Assembly (NCBI GenBank): GCA_903918045.1
Contig: CAIXCY010000225.1
Coordinates: forward strand, 1-64,000
Direction: 5' to 3'
Source: an uncultured Bacteroidia bacterium
GTDB lineage: Bacteria > Bacteroidota > Bacteroidia > Bacteroidales > Prolixibacteraceae
DNA length: 64,000 nucleotides
In this document: one piece after another, positions 27,501-35,831 of the stretch
How positions within the stretch are numbered: the first letter of the stretch is position 1
How the letters are laid out: every line of letters starts with the position of its first letter
Notes under the pieces: generated by a model
The model's input: only the letters and a program-made list of their open reading frames with translations
What the model was told of the DNA's origin: nothing
Database searches by the model: none
Position numbers and translations under genes: made by a program

Positions 27501-28007
27501 CTTACTGGAAATGCCTTTAAAGCTGAGCTTGAACTTTGCGAATTGGCTGGGATGAATGGATATATTACAAAGCCCTACGAAGAAAAGGTTCTTCTCAGAG
27601 CGATTCTGAAGTGCTTAAAATTAACTGACGATGTTGTTGAAATATCTGAATATAAGTCATACACGAAGTCTAATTTATATAATCTCGATTATCTTTCTCA
27701 ATTTAGCCATGGTAGTCCCGATTTTATTGGAGATATGATCGCAGCTTTTGTTGATCAAACACCTCCTGCCGTAAAGCAGATAAAGGCCGCATGGCTTGAA
27801 GGGGACAGTGCTACGGTTAAATCGGTGGCACATCGTATAAAATCAAATATTGATATGTTTGGTATTGATGAATTGAAGCAGGACATCCGGACGATCGAAT
27901 CTTCAACGGTTGATGATCTCACATCTCCTGAATTTGGACAATTGATCAGAAAGCTTGAGGAGATAATTAACAAAGTTGCAGAAGAAATAACGAAAGAAAA
28001 TCTTTGA
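24534..28007 (+). CDS. HNOBA hybrid histidine kinase with PAS, REC and HPt domains
   Basis: 1157 residues. Order: an N-terminal HNOBA domain (about 1-145, beginning FDRIFPFYILIN), a coiled coil (about 145-175, KLLQTINKQKNDLKN), four PAS-type modules (about 174-262, 275-395, 396-525 and 528-650), HisKA with H673 in NMSHEIRTP, HATPase with DTGIGM and GGTGLGMAI, a receiver domain with D962 in ILMDLQMPG, and a C-terminal HPt with H1100 in VAHRIKSN. It therefore contains an entire phosphorelay. There are no membrane helices, so it is cytoplasmic. NO-loaded H-NOX would modulate its autophosphorylation, known for other H-NOX kinases. No output regulator lies next to it; the final phosphoacceptor is elsewhere. 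Confidence 0.93.
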   Translation: MVNNISFGSSQFDRIFPFYILINSQMVVESNGKTIEKLFPGTIGKSFSENFIIKRPEVPKMDYNSLQSLMNQLVVIECNDLRKTSLRGQFELISEGNLILFIGSPWYGSIEQVIENQLRLDDFAYHDPMIDLLHVLKTQEITNEELKKLLQTINKQKNDLKNAAKEIHDIALFPMQSPDPLIRIDLQGNVLTLNPAAEEFSEFLFKNKNYSATEFWREITIRADKEKEREIFEVKSDNKWYSFLIKPLLSDGYFNIYGRDITENKEKEDQLLILSSIAAQNTHGVVIADKEGKIEWVNKSYEQMTGYSINDVKGKKPGSLLQGKDSDPGTIAYLKTQISNGEPYVCEILNYHKLGRPYWVRIQGQALKNKDGQLIKYFAVEEDITTEKETQQKLKEFESRFRIALEKLGDNVWESDYSTGETIFSNPTSHLKGYDFKENSENENLWRQSVYEKDLYLLIENDKKIRNNEIDYYALEYRLLRRDGKIIWILDRGVVIEKDSKGNPLKIIGTHSDITIQKNAEMALKIKEEKYRNIIANMNLGLLEVDQDDTIQYANQRFCTMSGYDFDELAGRNASEVLIPIENRNQIKIKNELRKQHIADAYELPVIVKNGEQKWWLISGAPNYNDLGELVGSTGIHLDITDQKKLELDLLEAKVNAENSSKFKELFLANMSHEIRTPLNGIIGMIREISREPLSLKQNRYIKNAGTASQHLLSIVNDILDISKIESGQMILEMHAFSLRNVVNETISILLPAVDEKSLELLKVISPTIAPAYIGDSNRIRQILINVISNSIKYTEQGSIAIECDITGVKAKVHQLKLKISDTGIGMEASFVKNIFNKFTQGDLSTARKYGGTGLGMAITYELIQLMNGSITVSSQLGIGTSVEIEIELEEADESRMQVETFPISLDSLKDKNILLVEDNDLNRIVAQDLLSFHNIKVTEANNGFQAIEELRKSSFDLILMDLQMPGMGGLEATKVIRKEMQLETPIIALTGNAFKAELELCELAGMNGYITKPYEEKVLLRAILKCLKLTDDVVEISEYKSYTKSNLYNLDYLSQFSHGSPDFIGDMIAAFVDQTPPAVKQIKAAWLEGDSATVKSVAHRIKSNIDMFGIDELKQDIRTIESSTVDDLTSPEFGQLIRKLEEIINKVAEEITKENL

Positions 28008-28117
28008 AAGACCTATCTAATCAATTTACGCCGTTGTCTGTACTGCTACAATTTTCAAGATTCTCCCTCTTCAGATAATAAATATCAAATTTAAGGGTTA
28101 GTTTGTTATTTGGGTCA

Positions 28118-28152
28118 TAAAAAAAGAGCTGCAAACTTCTTTGCAACTCTTT
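28118..28152 (-). terminator. Terminator of tRNA-Ala
   Basis: On the minus strand a 13-bp stem (arms 28140-28152 and 28123-28135, one G-T) with a 4-nt loop is followed by seven T. It lies 10 bp after the tRNA end. Confidence 0.8.
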
Positions 28153-28161
28153 AATAATCAG

Positions 28162-28235
28162 TGGAGAATATCGGAATCGAACCGATGACCTTTTGACTGC
28201 CAGTCAAACGCTCTAGCCAACTGAGCTAATCCCCC
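28162..28235 (-). tRNA. tRNA-Ala (anticodon GGC)
   Basis: Cloverleaf on the minus strand: acceptor GGGGGAT pairs with ATTCTCC and keeps the G3-U70 pair that marks alanine; anticodon stem TTTGA/TCAAA with loop CTGGCAG, centre GGC, decoding GCC; T arm ATCGG/CCGAT. Discriminator A, no encoded CCA. Confidence 0.95.
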
Positions 28236-28300
28236 CTTAAATTGTAGAACTTAAAATCTAATTTTTGTAATCTTACCGATAACCTCCCCGATTGCATCAG

Positions 28301-28337
28301 GACGCTCTAGTCCCGAATCCTCGGGAAGCTAATCCCC
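28301..28337 (-). pseudogene. Partial tRNA-Ala 5' half with a replaced D loop
   Basis: On the minus strand the segment begins GGGGGATTAGCT and ends CTAGAGCGTC, identical to the acceptor and D-stem of the tRNA-Ala located 65 bp away. The D-loop is replaced by a perfect hairpin TCCCGA-GGAT-TCGGGA. The anticodon and T arms are missing, so it is not a functional tRNA. Confidence 0.6.
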
Positions 28338-28460
28338 CGATTGAGGGTGCAAATATAAAAAAATAATTTCAGGCGTCATTGGTTTTTCAGAATCTTCTTT
28401 TTTCTTTTTTGCCATTTTATGCAGTTTTCTTGCCATGCAAATCGCAGAGATAACAATGCC

Positions 28461-29831
28461 CTAGAATCCTGCCATTCCCCATCCATTCCGGTAATTGCGA
28501 CGAAGGTATTTATTGACATCCGGGTCGTCAGGAAACTTCATGTTGACAGCATCCCACTTCAGCAGCCGGTCTGGCACCCTAATTGCTACCGTTCCCAGAA
28601 GAATAGCTTCTGTCATAGGTCCGGTCTGTTTGAAATGAGAAGCGGTTTTTGGACCTCCCAAACATGCAACCACAAAGTTGTAATAATGATTCTGAGCTTC
28701 CAGCTGAGGTGATTTATAATCTTTATATTTACTTTCAGGCAGAAGAACGGGGATCCCGTTGTGTGGGATAAGCAGGGCCCCTTCCGTACCAACCAACATA
28801 GAGGATTCGGCTGGATACTCCTTCCCGGGATATAAGTCCATGATCTCTTTTGGCGGATAAAATTCTCCGTCGAACCATTCGAGCGGTAATCCATTCGCTT
28901 CAGTGAGATCGTTCCCCGGAAACATCCAGGTGATATGGTTGCTCTGCGGCCAGGTATCCGATCTTCTTTCGGGAGAGTCCTTCCATGACTTCTGAACCTC
29001 CGCAATCACAGAGAGAGGTGGTTTTAATCCAAGACCTTTCCATACGGGATCAAATATATGGCACCCAATATCGCCCGACCATCCCGTTCCGAAGTCCTGC
29101 CATGCCCTCCACTTCATTGTATGGTAAATTTCAGGGACAAACGGGCGGAAAGGAGCAGAACCAATCCAGAGATCCCAGTTCAGTTTTGCAGGGGGGGCCT
29201 CTCCATGTGAAGGACGTGGTCCAAAGGCCCTATATTCCAATATGCCTGGACGGTTCGAACAGAGGTAGGCATGTTTAACTTTGCCAATTGCTCCCTCTTT
29301 AAGCCACTGAACAGCTCTTCGCTCATCCATTCTTGCAGCAACTTGCGTGCCAAGCTGTGTAATTACGCCATGTTTTATGGATGCCTCAGTAAGTGCCCGA
29401 ACCTCAGCTACATCATGACACATCGGTTTTTGGCAATAAACATGTTTTCCTTTTTTAATTGCGGTATAGGCGATTGAGAAGTGACTGTGGTCGGGTACAG
29501 CAACATTGACAGAGTCAATATTGTCATCTTCCTTCTCAAGAAGTTCACGCCAATCGGCATAAGTGCGTGCAGCAGGAAAGGCTTCGGAGGCCTTTCTCAG
29601 ATTCTCGGCATCCACATCACATAGAGCTATAATCTGCACATTTGGATCCCCTTTGAATTGCATAAAGTCCCACCATCCCATTCCTCCAACCCCGATACAG
29701 GCGTGATTAAGTTTGCTTTTGGGTTTCCCGGGTTTTCTCGTGCATCCAAGGAGCAGTGGAGCTCCAATTGCAGCTGTTACTGAAGTTTGTAAAAACTTAC
29801 GGCGTGTAGCTGAAAAAGTATGACTCTTCAT
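28461..29831 (-). CDS. Secreted Gfo/Idh/MocA-family oxidoreductase
   Basis: 456 residues. The start MKSHTFSATRRKFLQTS is a twin-arginine signal and the hydrophobic stretch ends LLLGC, a lipobox, so a Tat-exported lipoprotein is likely. The NAD(P)-binding domain shows ACIGVGGMGWWDF and IIALCDVDAEN, with QKPMCHDVAEV as the conserved EKP-equivalent motif (Q in place of E). The C-terminal half is the Bacteroidota-type oxidoreductase fold (WRAWQDFGTGWSGDIGCHIFD). Members act on sugars or sugar derivatives such as inositols; some exported ones work as NAD+-recycling glycosidases. The substrate is unknown. Single gene on the minus strand. Confidence 0.85.
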   Translation of the reverse strand: MKSHTFSATRRKFLQTSVTAAIGAPLLLGCTRKPGKPKSKLNHACIGVGGMGWWDFMQFKGDPNVQIIALCDVDAENLRKASEAFPAARTYADWRELLEKEDDNIDSVNVAVPDHSHFSIAYTAIKKGKHVYCQKPMCHDVAEVRALTEASIKHGVITQLGTQVAARMDERRAVQWLKEGAIGKVKHAYLCSNRPGILEYRAFGPRPSHGEAPPAKLNWDLWIGSAPFRPFVPEIYHTMKWRAWQDFGTGWSGDIGCHIFDPVWKGLGLKPPLSVIAEVQKSWKDSPERRSDTWPQSNHITWMFPGNDLTEANGLPLEWFDGEFYPPKEIMDLYPGKEYPAESSMLVGTEGALLIPHNGIPVLLPESKYKDYKSPQLEAQNHYYNFVVACLGGPKTASHFKQTGPMTEAILLGTVAIRVPDRLLKWDAVNMKFPDDPDVNKYLRRNYRNGWGMAGF

Positions 29832-30000
29832 AACAGGAAAATTAGCTATTGTTTAGAAAGTTGTCAGATTTTGTATGGCTGTCATATTCCTTACCGGATA
29901 TTCCTTCTGCCTTACAATTGTTTGTATACAAATATCAACAATAAGTTTCTAAAAAACTAATTCTATATTTTAATCATATGAATTAAGTTAAACAATTGTG
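29832..30000. other. Promoter region of the Gfo/Idh gene
   Basis: AT-rich, no frames. Contains the minus-strand promoter of the oxidoreductase. Confidence 0.3.
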
Positions 30001-31020
30001 AAATTATTGAACGAACTTAAAGTTGAACCCTGGTCATTACAAAAACAGCCTATCAGGATGGAGCGCGCACATAATTGAAAATTTAATCCCAACGAATTTG
30101 AATTGTCAGAATTCTTCACGTGGGAGTGCTTCACTACTTTATTTATCAACGCTCAGGGTTAAGGAATACACCTATATTGTCGATTGGCAACTCTCAAAGA
30201 TAGATCAAATCCTCTCTGACGATTCGATTCTCCGATTAATCAAAGAATGATTTCAAATTTCATACAGTAATCTGCTTGCTAACCGTTGGTAGCTGTTGAA
30301 TGAGCTATTTATTCATGTTTGAATGTTTCTGCCAGGAACAGCCGTTTAAATTACTTCAAAGGATATCATTGACCCAGCTGAATAGAATCAGCTCCTCAGG
30401 TCCTGGGGAATTCCGGTTTGTAGGGACTGGTTCCGTTCAAGAGCTAATAAGCCGGATGCAAAACCTGACGATTGGTTCTGGAATGGGACATCTTCGGAAT
30501 TATGCACTTGAGGTTATTGAACTCACAAAGCAGATTTTCGGATTAAATTCTGCAACCAATCTGCCAACAGATAATTTCATTCACACCAATCAAAATGGGG
30601 GATGTATTCACTTTATTTGAAAGGTTAATACTGAAAATCTGCGCACGTCCATTGATGCGTTGATCGCCGCCCCTGATGTTAGGATTACAAAAGTCGCTTC
30701 CCTTGAAAAACCAGATACTGATATTTTACTTGGGGTGGATAAATACAGAAATCTTCCGGCCAAGGAACTTGGGGCTTTCTCGTATTTGCATAAAAATGAA
30801 GGATATGCGGCAAATCTATTTGTTTGCTAACTCTACAAAAAAAACCGTAAATACGATCGTCTGCCTAAAAGGTAAACTGACGCTCTATAAGTGAGATCCT
30901 CAAACCGGGGACATTACCATATGGCCTTCCACCTTGTCCACAGATGATCATGGACACCTTTTTACATCGATTCGGCTGGATCTCAACCCTGTTATGAGCA
31001 TTTTTGCAATTAGTCATTAG
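30001..31020 (+). pseudogene. About 1 kb of decayed coding DNA, unidentified
   Basis: No frame covers the region, but the base pattern is coding-like and pieces in different plus frames have protein-like composition. From about 30645 one frame reads LRTSIDALIAAPDVRITKVA and continues with EKPDTDILLGVDKY and ELGAFSYLHKNEGYAANLF before a stop; a shift then gives GDITIWPSTLSTDDHGHLF near 30910. Earlier pieces at 30023-30250 and 30300-30620 have no clear match. I could not identify the original gene or genes; a cupin-like end is one possibility. Confidence 0.45.
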
Positions 31021-31266
31021 TGGATTGTTAATTAGGTTGATCGGATGTTGGTTATTTTGATTTCGTTTTCAACAGGAAAAGATACTTATAAAAATCTATA
31101 CATCTACGAACCGGCACTTGCAACATGTAATATAAATGTAACTTAATTGTATCATTTCATTAATATATTTTTTCAAATATTTACCTGTCAAAAGGATAAT
31201 GTGGTCATGGTATCCGCTATTTTGATTTAATTATAGGTTAAGAGGTACATTATTGAAATTTTTATA

Positions 31267-32214
31267 ATGAAATTTAAAAGGATATTCAGGATATTGGTGA
31301 TTATTTCGTTAATAGTGCTGGCAATTAGCCCGGGAAAAACTTGCCAGGCAGTTCCTGAATCTTCTGGCACTTTGGTGAAACTTCGGGAACTTAAAATTCT
31401 GACATGGAACATCTACATGCTCCCGTTTTGTTCCAGGATTCACTGGAATTGTAGAAGAGCCGAAGGAATAGCTCATAAAATAGTTGCTTACAATTATGAT
31501 ATCATCATATTTGAAGAGGCGTTTGATCACCGCGCGCGAAAGATTCTAAGAAGTCAATTGAAGGGAGATTACCCCTATATGTATGGCCCTGCCAATGAAT
31601 CTGCCCTCTCCTTAAGGACCAATAGCGGGATCTGGATTCTTAGCAAGATTCCGTTGCAGAAAATGGAGCAGATTGAATTTAGAAATCGAATTGGCATCGA
31701 TGCCTTTGCGCGTAAGGGGGCTGTATTGTTCGAAGGGAGCTGGCAAGGTCAGCCTTTTCAATTGCTGGGAACCCACCTTCAAAATGATAGTCCGGATGAA
31801 GTAAGAAGTGCCCAAATTAGCGAGATTTCAAATAAGCTTTTGAAAAAGTATGCCAGGCACGACATACCTCAAATTGTTTGTGGGGATTTTAATATTGAAT
31901 TTGAAGACAAAGTGAACTACCGTAATATGCTAAACCTCCTAAATGCAGAAAATGGAATCTTACGGGGAGATACGCAAAGCTCTTTTGATGAGGTAGACAA
32001 TAAACTTGCCCAAAAAGAAAACGGGAAGAAGCTTTTAATTGACTATGTATTGATACGTAATACCAAGTCAATCAAGGAAATTGAGCGCCATGTCTGTGTG
32101 ATGAAGGATCGGATAAAGAATATTGATTCTGATCTTTCTGATCATTATGGAATTGAAGCGACAATACAATTTAATAACCTGGCCCCGTTAGCTCAGTCCG
32201 TGATAACACAATAG
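31267..32214 (+). CDS. Sphingomyelinase-like phosphodiesterase (EEP family)
   Basis: 315 residues with an N-terminal signal sequence (ILVIISLIVLAISPG). The endonuclease/exonuclease/phosphatase fold is complete: LTWNIYMLPF near 47-56 is typical of neutral sphingomyelinase C rather than DNases, IIIFEEAFDHRA carries the metal glutamate, GTHLQN and CGDFNIEF the catalytic His and Asp/Asn, LIDYVLI near the end, and SDHYGIEA the general-base histidine. It would cleave a phospholipid or sphingolipid head group outside the cytoplasm. Many Bacteroidota make ceramide phospholipids, so the substrate could be host, neighbour or own lipid. Its stop lies 19 bp from the converging GH16 gene. Confidence 0.85.
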   Translation: MKFKRIFRILVIISLIVLAISPGKTCQAVPESSGTLVKLRELKILTWNIYMLPFCSRIHWNCRRAEGIAHKIVAYNYDIIIFEEAFDHRARKILRSQLKGDYPYMYGPANESALSLRTNSGIWILSKIPLQKMEQIEFRNRIGIDAFARKGAVLFEGSWQGQPFQLLGTHLQNDSPDEVRSAQISEISNKLLKKYARHDIPQIVCGDFNIEFEDKVNYRNMLNLLNAENGILRGDTQSSFDEVDNKLAQKENGKKLLIDYVLIRNTKSIKEIERHVCVMKDRIKNIDSDLSDHYGIEATIQFNNLAPLAQSVITQ

Positions 32215-32233
32215 TTATTAATACTGATGATAA

Positions 32234-33031
32234 TTAATATTTCTGGAATTTACTGAAAATTACTTCAACTGGAGCTTTATTTGTCGGGGGATTACCCTTG
32301 AATAACCATAAATTCATATGTAAGGGTTCTGCAATCTGTGGAATCAATGACGTTGTTGAAACTACAGGCGCAAAGGTTGTCGATGCAATAATATTCGTAT
32401 CGTCCGTTCTCCAGCCGTTAAGCGATTGAAAGATAATGCTGGTTGACGACCAGTTGAACCGGTGAGTGGTATAGGTTCCTGTGAGTGAAATATTATAAGG
32501 AAAAGTCGCATTGGAATACCCCAATACAGCAGGCCAAACTGTGAAATTTCCCATTTTATTCTTTAGATTCCCCCATTTTGCAAATTCGATGTCTATCTCG
32601 TTGGTTCCGTCTGGTCCAATTGATGAGGTTGGATAATTAAACAGGCCTACAACTACATTCTTATCCAGCAAGTCAATACGTCCTTCGACAAACCACTCAT
32701 ATTTTCCAAACCCCAGGGAGGTAGTGGTCCAAATCTCCGCGCATTCCCACTTTTTTGTTGTTGCCGAATACTTAATCTGCATGTGAAGTTTTCCAAGAGC
32801 ATCCACAAATACATTATTCTCGTTCCAGTTATTTGGCCCCGGCCCCATTCCTGCTCCCGACTTAACAAACCATGTGTATCCTGAGAAGGTCAATGTTTTT
32901 AACGCTAAAGTGGTCGATTTTACAACATCTGATTTTACGGTGGAAGGCATTATTGCTTCTTTTTTAATGCAACCGGAAAGAATAATTGCAAAAACCAGAC
33001 AAGAGGTAACTGATAAAATAACTGTTTTCAT
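32234..33031 (-). CDS. GH16-like lipoprotein
   Basis: 265 residues. I chose the ATG at 33031 (MKTVILSVTS) because it directly begins a signal peptide ending LSGC, a lipobox; the upstream ATG at 33058 adds nine basic residues. The catalytic motif of glycoside hydrolase family 16 is NEIDIEF, with nucleophile E145, D147 and acid/base E149. Aromatic residues around it (GYTWFVKSG, GNFTVWP) fit a jelly-roll cleft. Family members cleave beta-1,3/1,4-glucans, agar, carrageenan or similar; the substrate is not predictable. The protein is shorter than most GH16 enzymes with only the core domain. Confidence 0.85.
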   Translation of the reverse strand: MKTVILSVTSCLVFAIILSGCIKKEAIMPSTVKSDVVKSTTLALKTLTFSGYTWFVKSGAGMGPGPNNWNENNVFVDALGKLHMQIKYSATTKKWECAEIWTTTSLGFGKYEWFVEGRIDLLDKNVVVGLFNYPTSSIGPDGTNEIDIEFAKWGNLKNKMGNFTVWPAVLGYSNATFPYNISLTGTYTTHRFNWSSTSIIFQSLNGWRTDDTNIIASTTFAPVVSTTSLIPQIAEPLHMNLWLFKGNPPTNKAPVEVIFSKFQKY

Positions 33032-33507
33032 GGTCCTTCGTTTTATATGATATAACAAAACGAAAGATACAGCTTCTGAATAGTGGAAGCAATAGGTGAC
33101 AGCAATTATTTATTCCCTTATTTTGAATTATCTTTTCCTCTGTGGAATTCCCCAAGTGGCACCAATAAACGCTGTTTTCAACACCTGTTTTTTTAGCAAA
33201 ATGGAGAAAAATCCATTTCCAAAATGTATTCCGTAATTTGAATAATTTATTGTCGTGTATTCGATCTACTAAGAATTTTAATTTGTTAATTCTTAACCTT
33301 TGCGACTTAGCGTCTTTGCGTAATTCTTATCCCACACAAATACGCAAATACACAAAGTTGTAAAATGCGACAATATATTTTTGTTATTACATAATGCGGC
33401 ATTTCCGAATTATACCACACCCTTTCTAAATTCTGTCACAGCTTATGACTTTCCCGGGTGCATATTTGCAGTGTCAAAACAATACAATGAATTAAAAATT
33501 AAAAAGT
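33032..33507. other. Intergenic region with oligo-CGCAAA-type repeats
   Basis: Around 33296-33325 the text TTTGCGACTTAGCGTCTTTGCG contains the short TTTGCG motif twice, a form that recurs between genes in this phylum, and 33345-33358 has its inverted form. No coding frame. The right end is the promoter region of the next gene. Confidence 0.35.
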
Positions 33508-34107
33508 ATGAAAAAGAGCGTGTTTAGCATTAAGGCAATTGCGTTATTTCTGTTTATTGCCGCAACATCTGCAATTACAAGTGTTTCTGCACAAGCAGGG
33601 CATTCCAGGGAATTGCAGGCGAAAATCGATTCAATGACCCTCGTTCTAAAAAAGTATGCGGCAGGGGAAGCGACACTGAAAAAGAACCTGGTGACTTTTG
33701 ATACACTTGATTATACGGTATTCACAAATCAGCAGTGGGTTCGTTTGCACGAGAGCCATTCAAAAGATATCAAGGTTAACTGGCCGGATGGCCATTTTAC
33801 AACGGGCATAGAGAAACACATTTCAGACCTAAGCGCCATGTTTGTGTATGCACCTGACACAAGAATCAAAGTACACCCTATTCGTTTCGGAAATAACACG
33901 GGTGAATGGACCTGTGTTACAGGGATCATGGAAGGGACTTTCAGCAAACCAATGCCAATCGGTAACGGTCAGTTTATACAGCCAACCGGAAAATCGTTTA
34001 AACTTCCTATGTGTACTATCGGACATTGGAAAAATGGTATTATGTTCGAAGAATCATTATTCTGGGACAACCAGACCTATATGACGCAATTGGGATTAGG
34101 TAAATAA
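33508..34107 (+). CDS. Secreted SnoaL-like (NTF2-fold) protein
   Basis: 199 residues with a signal peptide ending VSAQA. The mature domain begins with a helix, then FDTLDYTVFTNQQWVRLHESHSKDI and WPDGHFTTGIEKHISDLSAMF, ending with CTIGHWKNGIMFEESLFWDNQTYMTQLG, the pattern of ester cyclase/SnoaL proteins in which a histidine and tryptophan line the pocket. Function in Bacteroidota is unknown. It precedes yceI by a terminator-like hairpin. Confidence 0.8.
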   Translation: MKKSVFSIKAIALFLFIAATSAITSVSAQAGHSRELQAKIDSMTLVLKKYAAGEATLKKNLVTFDTLDYTVFTNQQWVRLHESHSKDIKVNWPDGHFTTGIEKHISDLSAMFVYAPDTRIKVHPIRFGNNTGEWTCVTGIMEGTFSKPMPIGNGQFIQPTGKSFKLPMCTIGHWKNGIMFEESLFWDNQTYMTQLGLGK

Positions 34108-34127
34108 TTATGATATTTAAACAACTG

Positions 34128-34156
34128 GCAGGGTTCTCTATTGAAAGGAACCCTGC
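34128..34156 (+). terminator. Hairpin between the SnoaL and yceI genes
   Basis: GCAGGGTTC and GAACCCTGC form a perfect 9-bp stem with an 11-nt loop 20 bp after the stop codon. The following T-run is short, so attenuation is as likely as full termination. Confidence 0.6.
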
Positions 34157-34174
34157 TACTTTACATTTAGAATT

Positions 34175-34729
34175 ATGAAGAAAATTATTTTAATCGCTGT
34201 TTTAAGTATTTCATTTTCAATAGCTATGTCAGCACAGTCGGTTTTAAGTTTCGACAAGTACCACTCACGTCTCTCCTTCAGCGCAAATCACCTTGGTATT
34301 TCATTTGTTGAGGGAATATTCAAGATATTTGACGCAACGTTAATTTCAACGAAAGAAGATTTTTCAGATGCACAAATTCAGATGAATGCAGATGTAAAAT
34401 CTATCAGCACAGAGGTTGACATGCGTGACGCAGATTTACGCGATAATTGGTTTGAAACTGCGAAATATCCGGAAATGAATTTCAAAAGCACCTCATTCAG
34501 GAATGTTGGAGGTAAAAACTATAAATTGACGGGCGATATTACAATCAAAGGGGTTTCAAAGCGAATAACCTTTGATGTTGTATATAATGGTAAAGCGCTA
34601 AATGGCTACTCCAAAAAATATTCCCATGGTTTCACAATTACCGGGAAACTAAACCGGAATAATTTTTGGCATTGGCAAGGAAACGATTTCAACGGTAGGT
34701 GCATTTATTGGACTGAAAGCAAATGTTGA
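34175..34729 (+). pseudogene. YceI-family lipocalin-like protein, frameshifted near the end
   Basis: 184 residues as read, with a signal peptide and a YceI body: FDKYHSRLSFSANHLGISFVEG, MRDADLRDNWFETAKYPEMNF and DITIKGVSKRITFDVVY. YceI proteins bind a polyprenyl chain in the periplasm. After KLNRNNF the frame reads WHWQGNDF and stops, unlike the family. Omitting one T from the run of five at 34663-34667 restores FGIGKET and ends LKANVEFVIN at 34745, the usual C-terminal strand. So there is a +1 frameshift in a homopolymer, either a real lesion, a phase-variable site or a sequencing error. Confidence 0.85.
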
Positions 34730-34805
34730 ATTTGTAATCAATTAGATTATCCGGAACGAGCGATTGTGTAATTGCTCTATTTTTAACTGATTTAAAAATA
34801 TCATA

Positions 34806-35084
34806 ATGAATTTTAAACATCACGGTGTTGGTCAAGACGGTTATTTCAGAGCGGTTGAAGCTGAAACCGAAGCCCGGAGAATGACCTACCTATGGTTGGA
34901 TAAGACAAAAATCATCATTGACCATACCACTGTCAGCCCCGATTTTAAAGGGAGAAATATCGGTATGCAACTACTAATGGAAGGTGTAAGGTTTGCCAGG
35001 GAAAACAATCTTACAATTATTCCCCAATGTCCCTTTGCGAAAAGTGTTTTTGAGAAGCAGGTTGAGATTCAGGATGTACTTTAA
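34806..35084 (+). CDS. GNAT-type N-acetyltransferase (YjdJ-like)
   Basis: 92 residues, the small PF14542-type acetyltransferase. The acetyl-CoA loop is GRNIGMQLLMEGV and the C-terminal motif is IIPQCPFAKSVFEKQ, which includes the conserved cysteine. Substrate unknown. Probably its own transcript, between yceI and the convergent rpiB. Confidence 0.85.
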   Translation: MNFKHHGVGQDGYFRAVEAETEARRMTYLWLDKTKIIIDHTTVSPDFKGRNIGMQLLMEGVRFARENNLTIIPQCPFAKSVFEKQVEIQDVL

Positions 35085-35177
35085 TCTTAAGAAAATCAAT
35101 CTTAACTCTGAGGATGCGCCAACAATTAGTTAAGCTTAACCTCAAAGCCCATTTTTTGACCTTTAATTTTTGGCTGT

Positions 35178-35633
35178 TTAATCCGGGAGTTTAAAACCGG
35201 ATGGATCTGCCTTGACCAGTCTTCGCAGATGTCTTTCCCCATAGGTGAATTTTGCGGTTAAAAAGGCCTGAACAAGTTCAAAAGCGGTTTCGATACCGGT
35301 TATCCTTCCACCCAAACAGATAACATTCATATTGTCGTCTTCGACACCCTGGTGGGCCGCAAAATGATCAGTGATTAACGCAGCTCTTACTCCGGTTACT
35401 TTATTTGCTGCGATTGAGGCACCCACACCACTTCCGCAGACAGCGATGCCGCGTTCAACTTCATTGTTTGCAACTGCCCTTGAAAGGGGAACCACATAAT
35501 CAGGATAATCATCCTCTGAGTCCAAGGCATCATTCCCAAAATCAACAACAGTGTAATTTTGCCTGGATAACCGGAGCTTTAACTCTTGTTTCAATTCAAA
35601 TCCACCATGATCGGAGGCTATGCCAATTTTCAT
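35178..35633 (-). CDS. rpiB: Ribose-5-phosphate isomerase B
   Basis: 151 residues, full length. MKIGIASDHGGFELK is the family start; CGSGVGASIAANK contains the catalytic cysteine and phosphate loop; DNMNVICLGGR is conserved. It interconverts ribose 5-phosphate and ribulose 5-phosphate in the pentose phosphate pathway in the cytoplasm. Single gene on the minus strand, convergent with the GNAT gene. Confidence 0.95.
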   Translation of the reverse strand: MKIGIASDHGGFELKQELKLRLSRQNYTVVDFGNDALDSEDDYPDYVVPLSRAVANNEVERGIAVCGSGVGASIAANKVTGVRAALITDHFAAHQGVEDDNMNVICLGGRITGIETAFELVQAFLTAKFTYGERHLRRLVKADPSGFKLPD

Positions 35634-35831
35634 ACTAACAGAGATTTAGATAAAGTACCAAATAAATATAATGCATTTTGACGTAATCGACAGAATAGTA
35701 GTAAAATTAGGAAAAAGTTTGGATCAGTAAATAGTATGTTTAAAATACAACCATAACCCTATGTTTCTTGTTGATGCTTCAATAGGTCATTGTTTCTGTT
35801 GTACCGATCATCCCAATTTAATTTTAATTCT

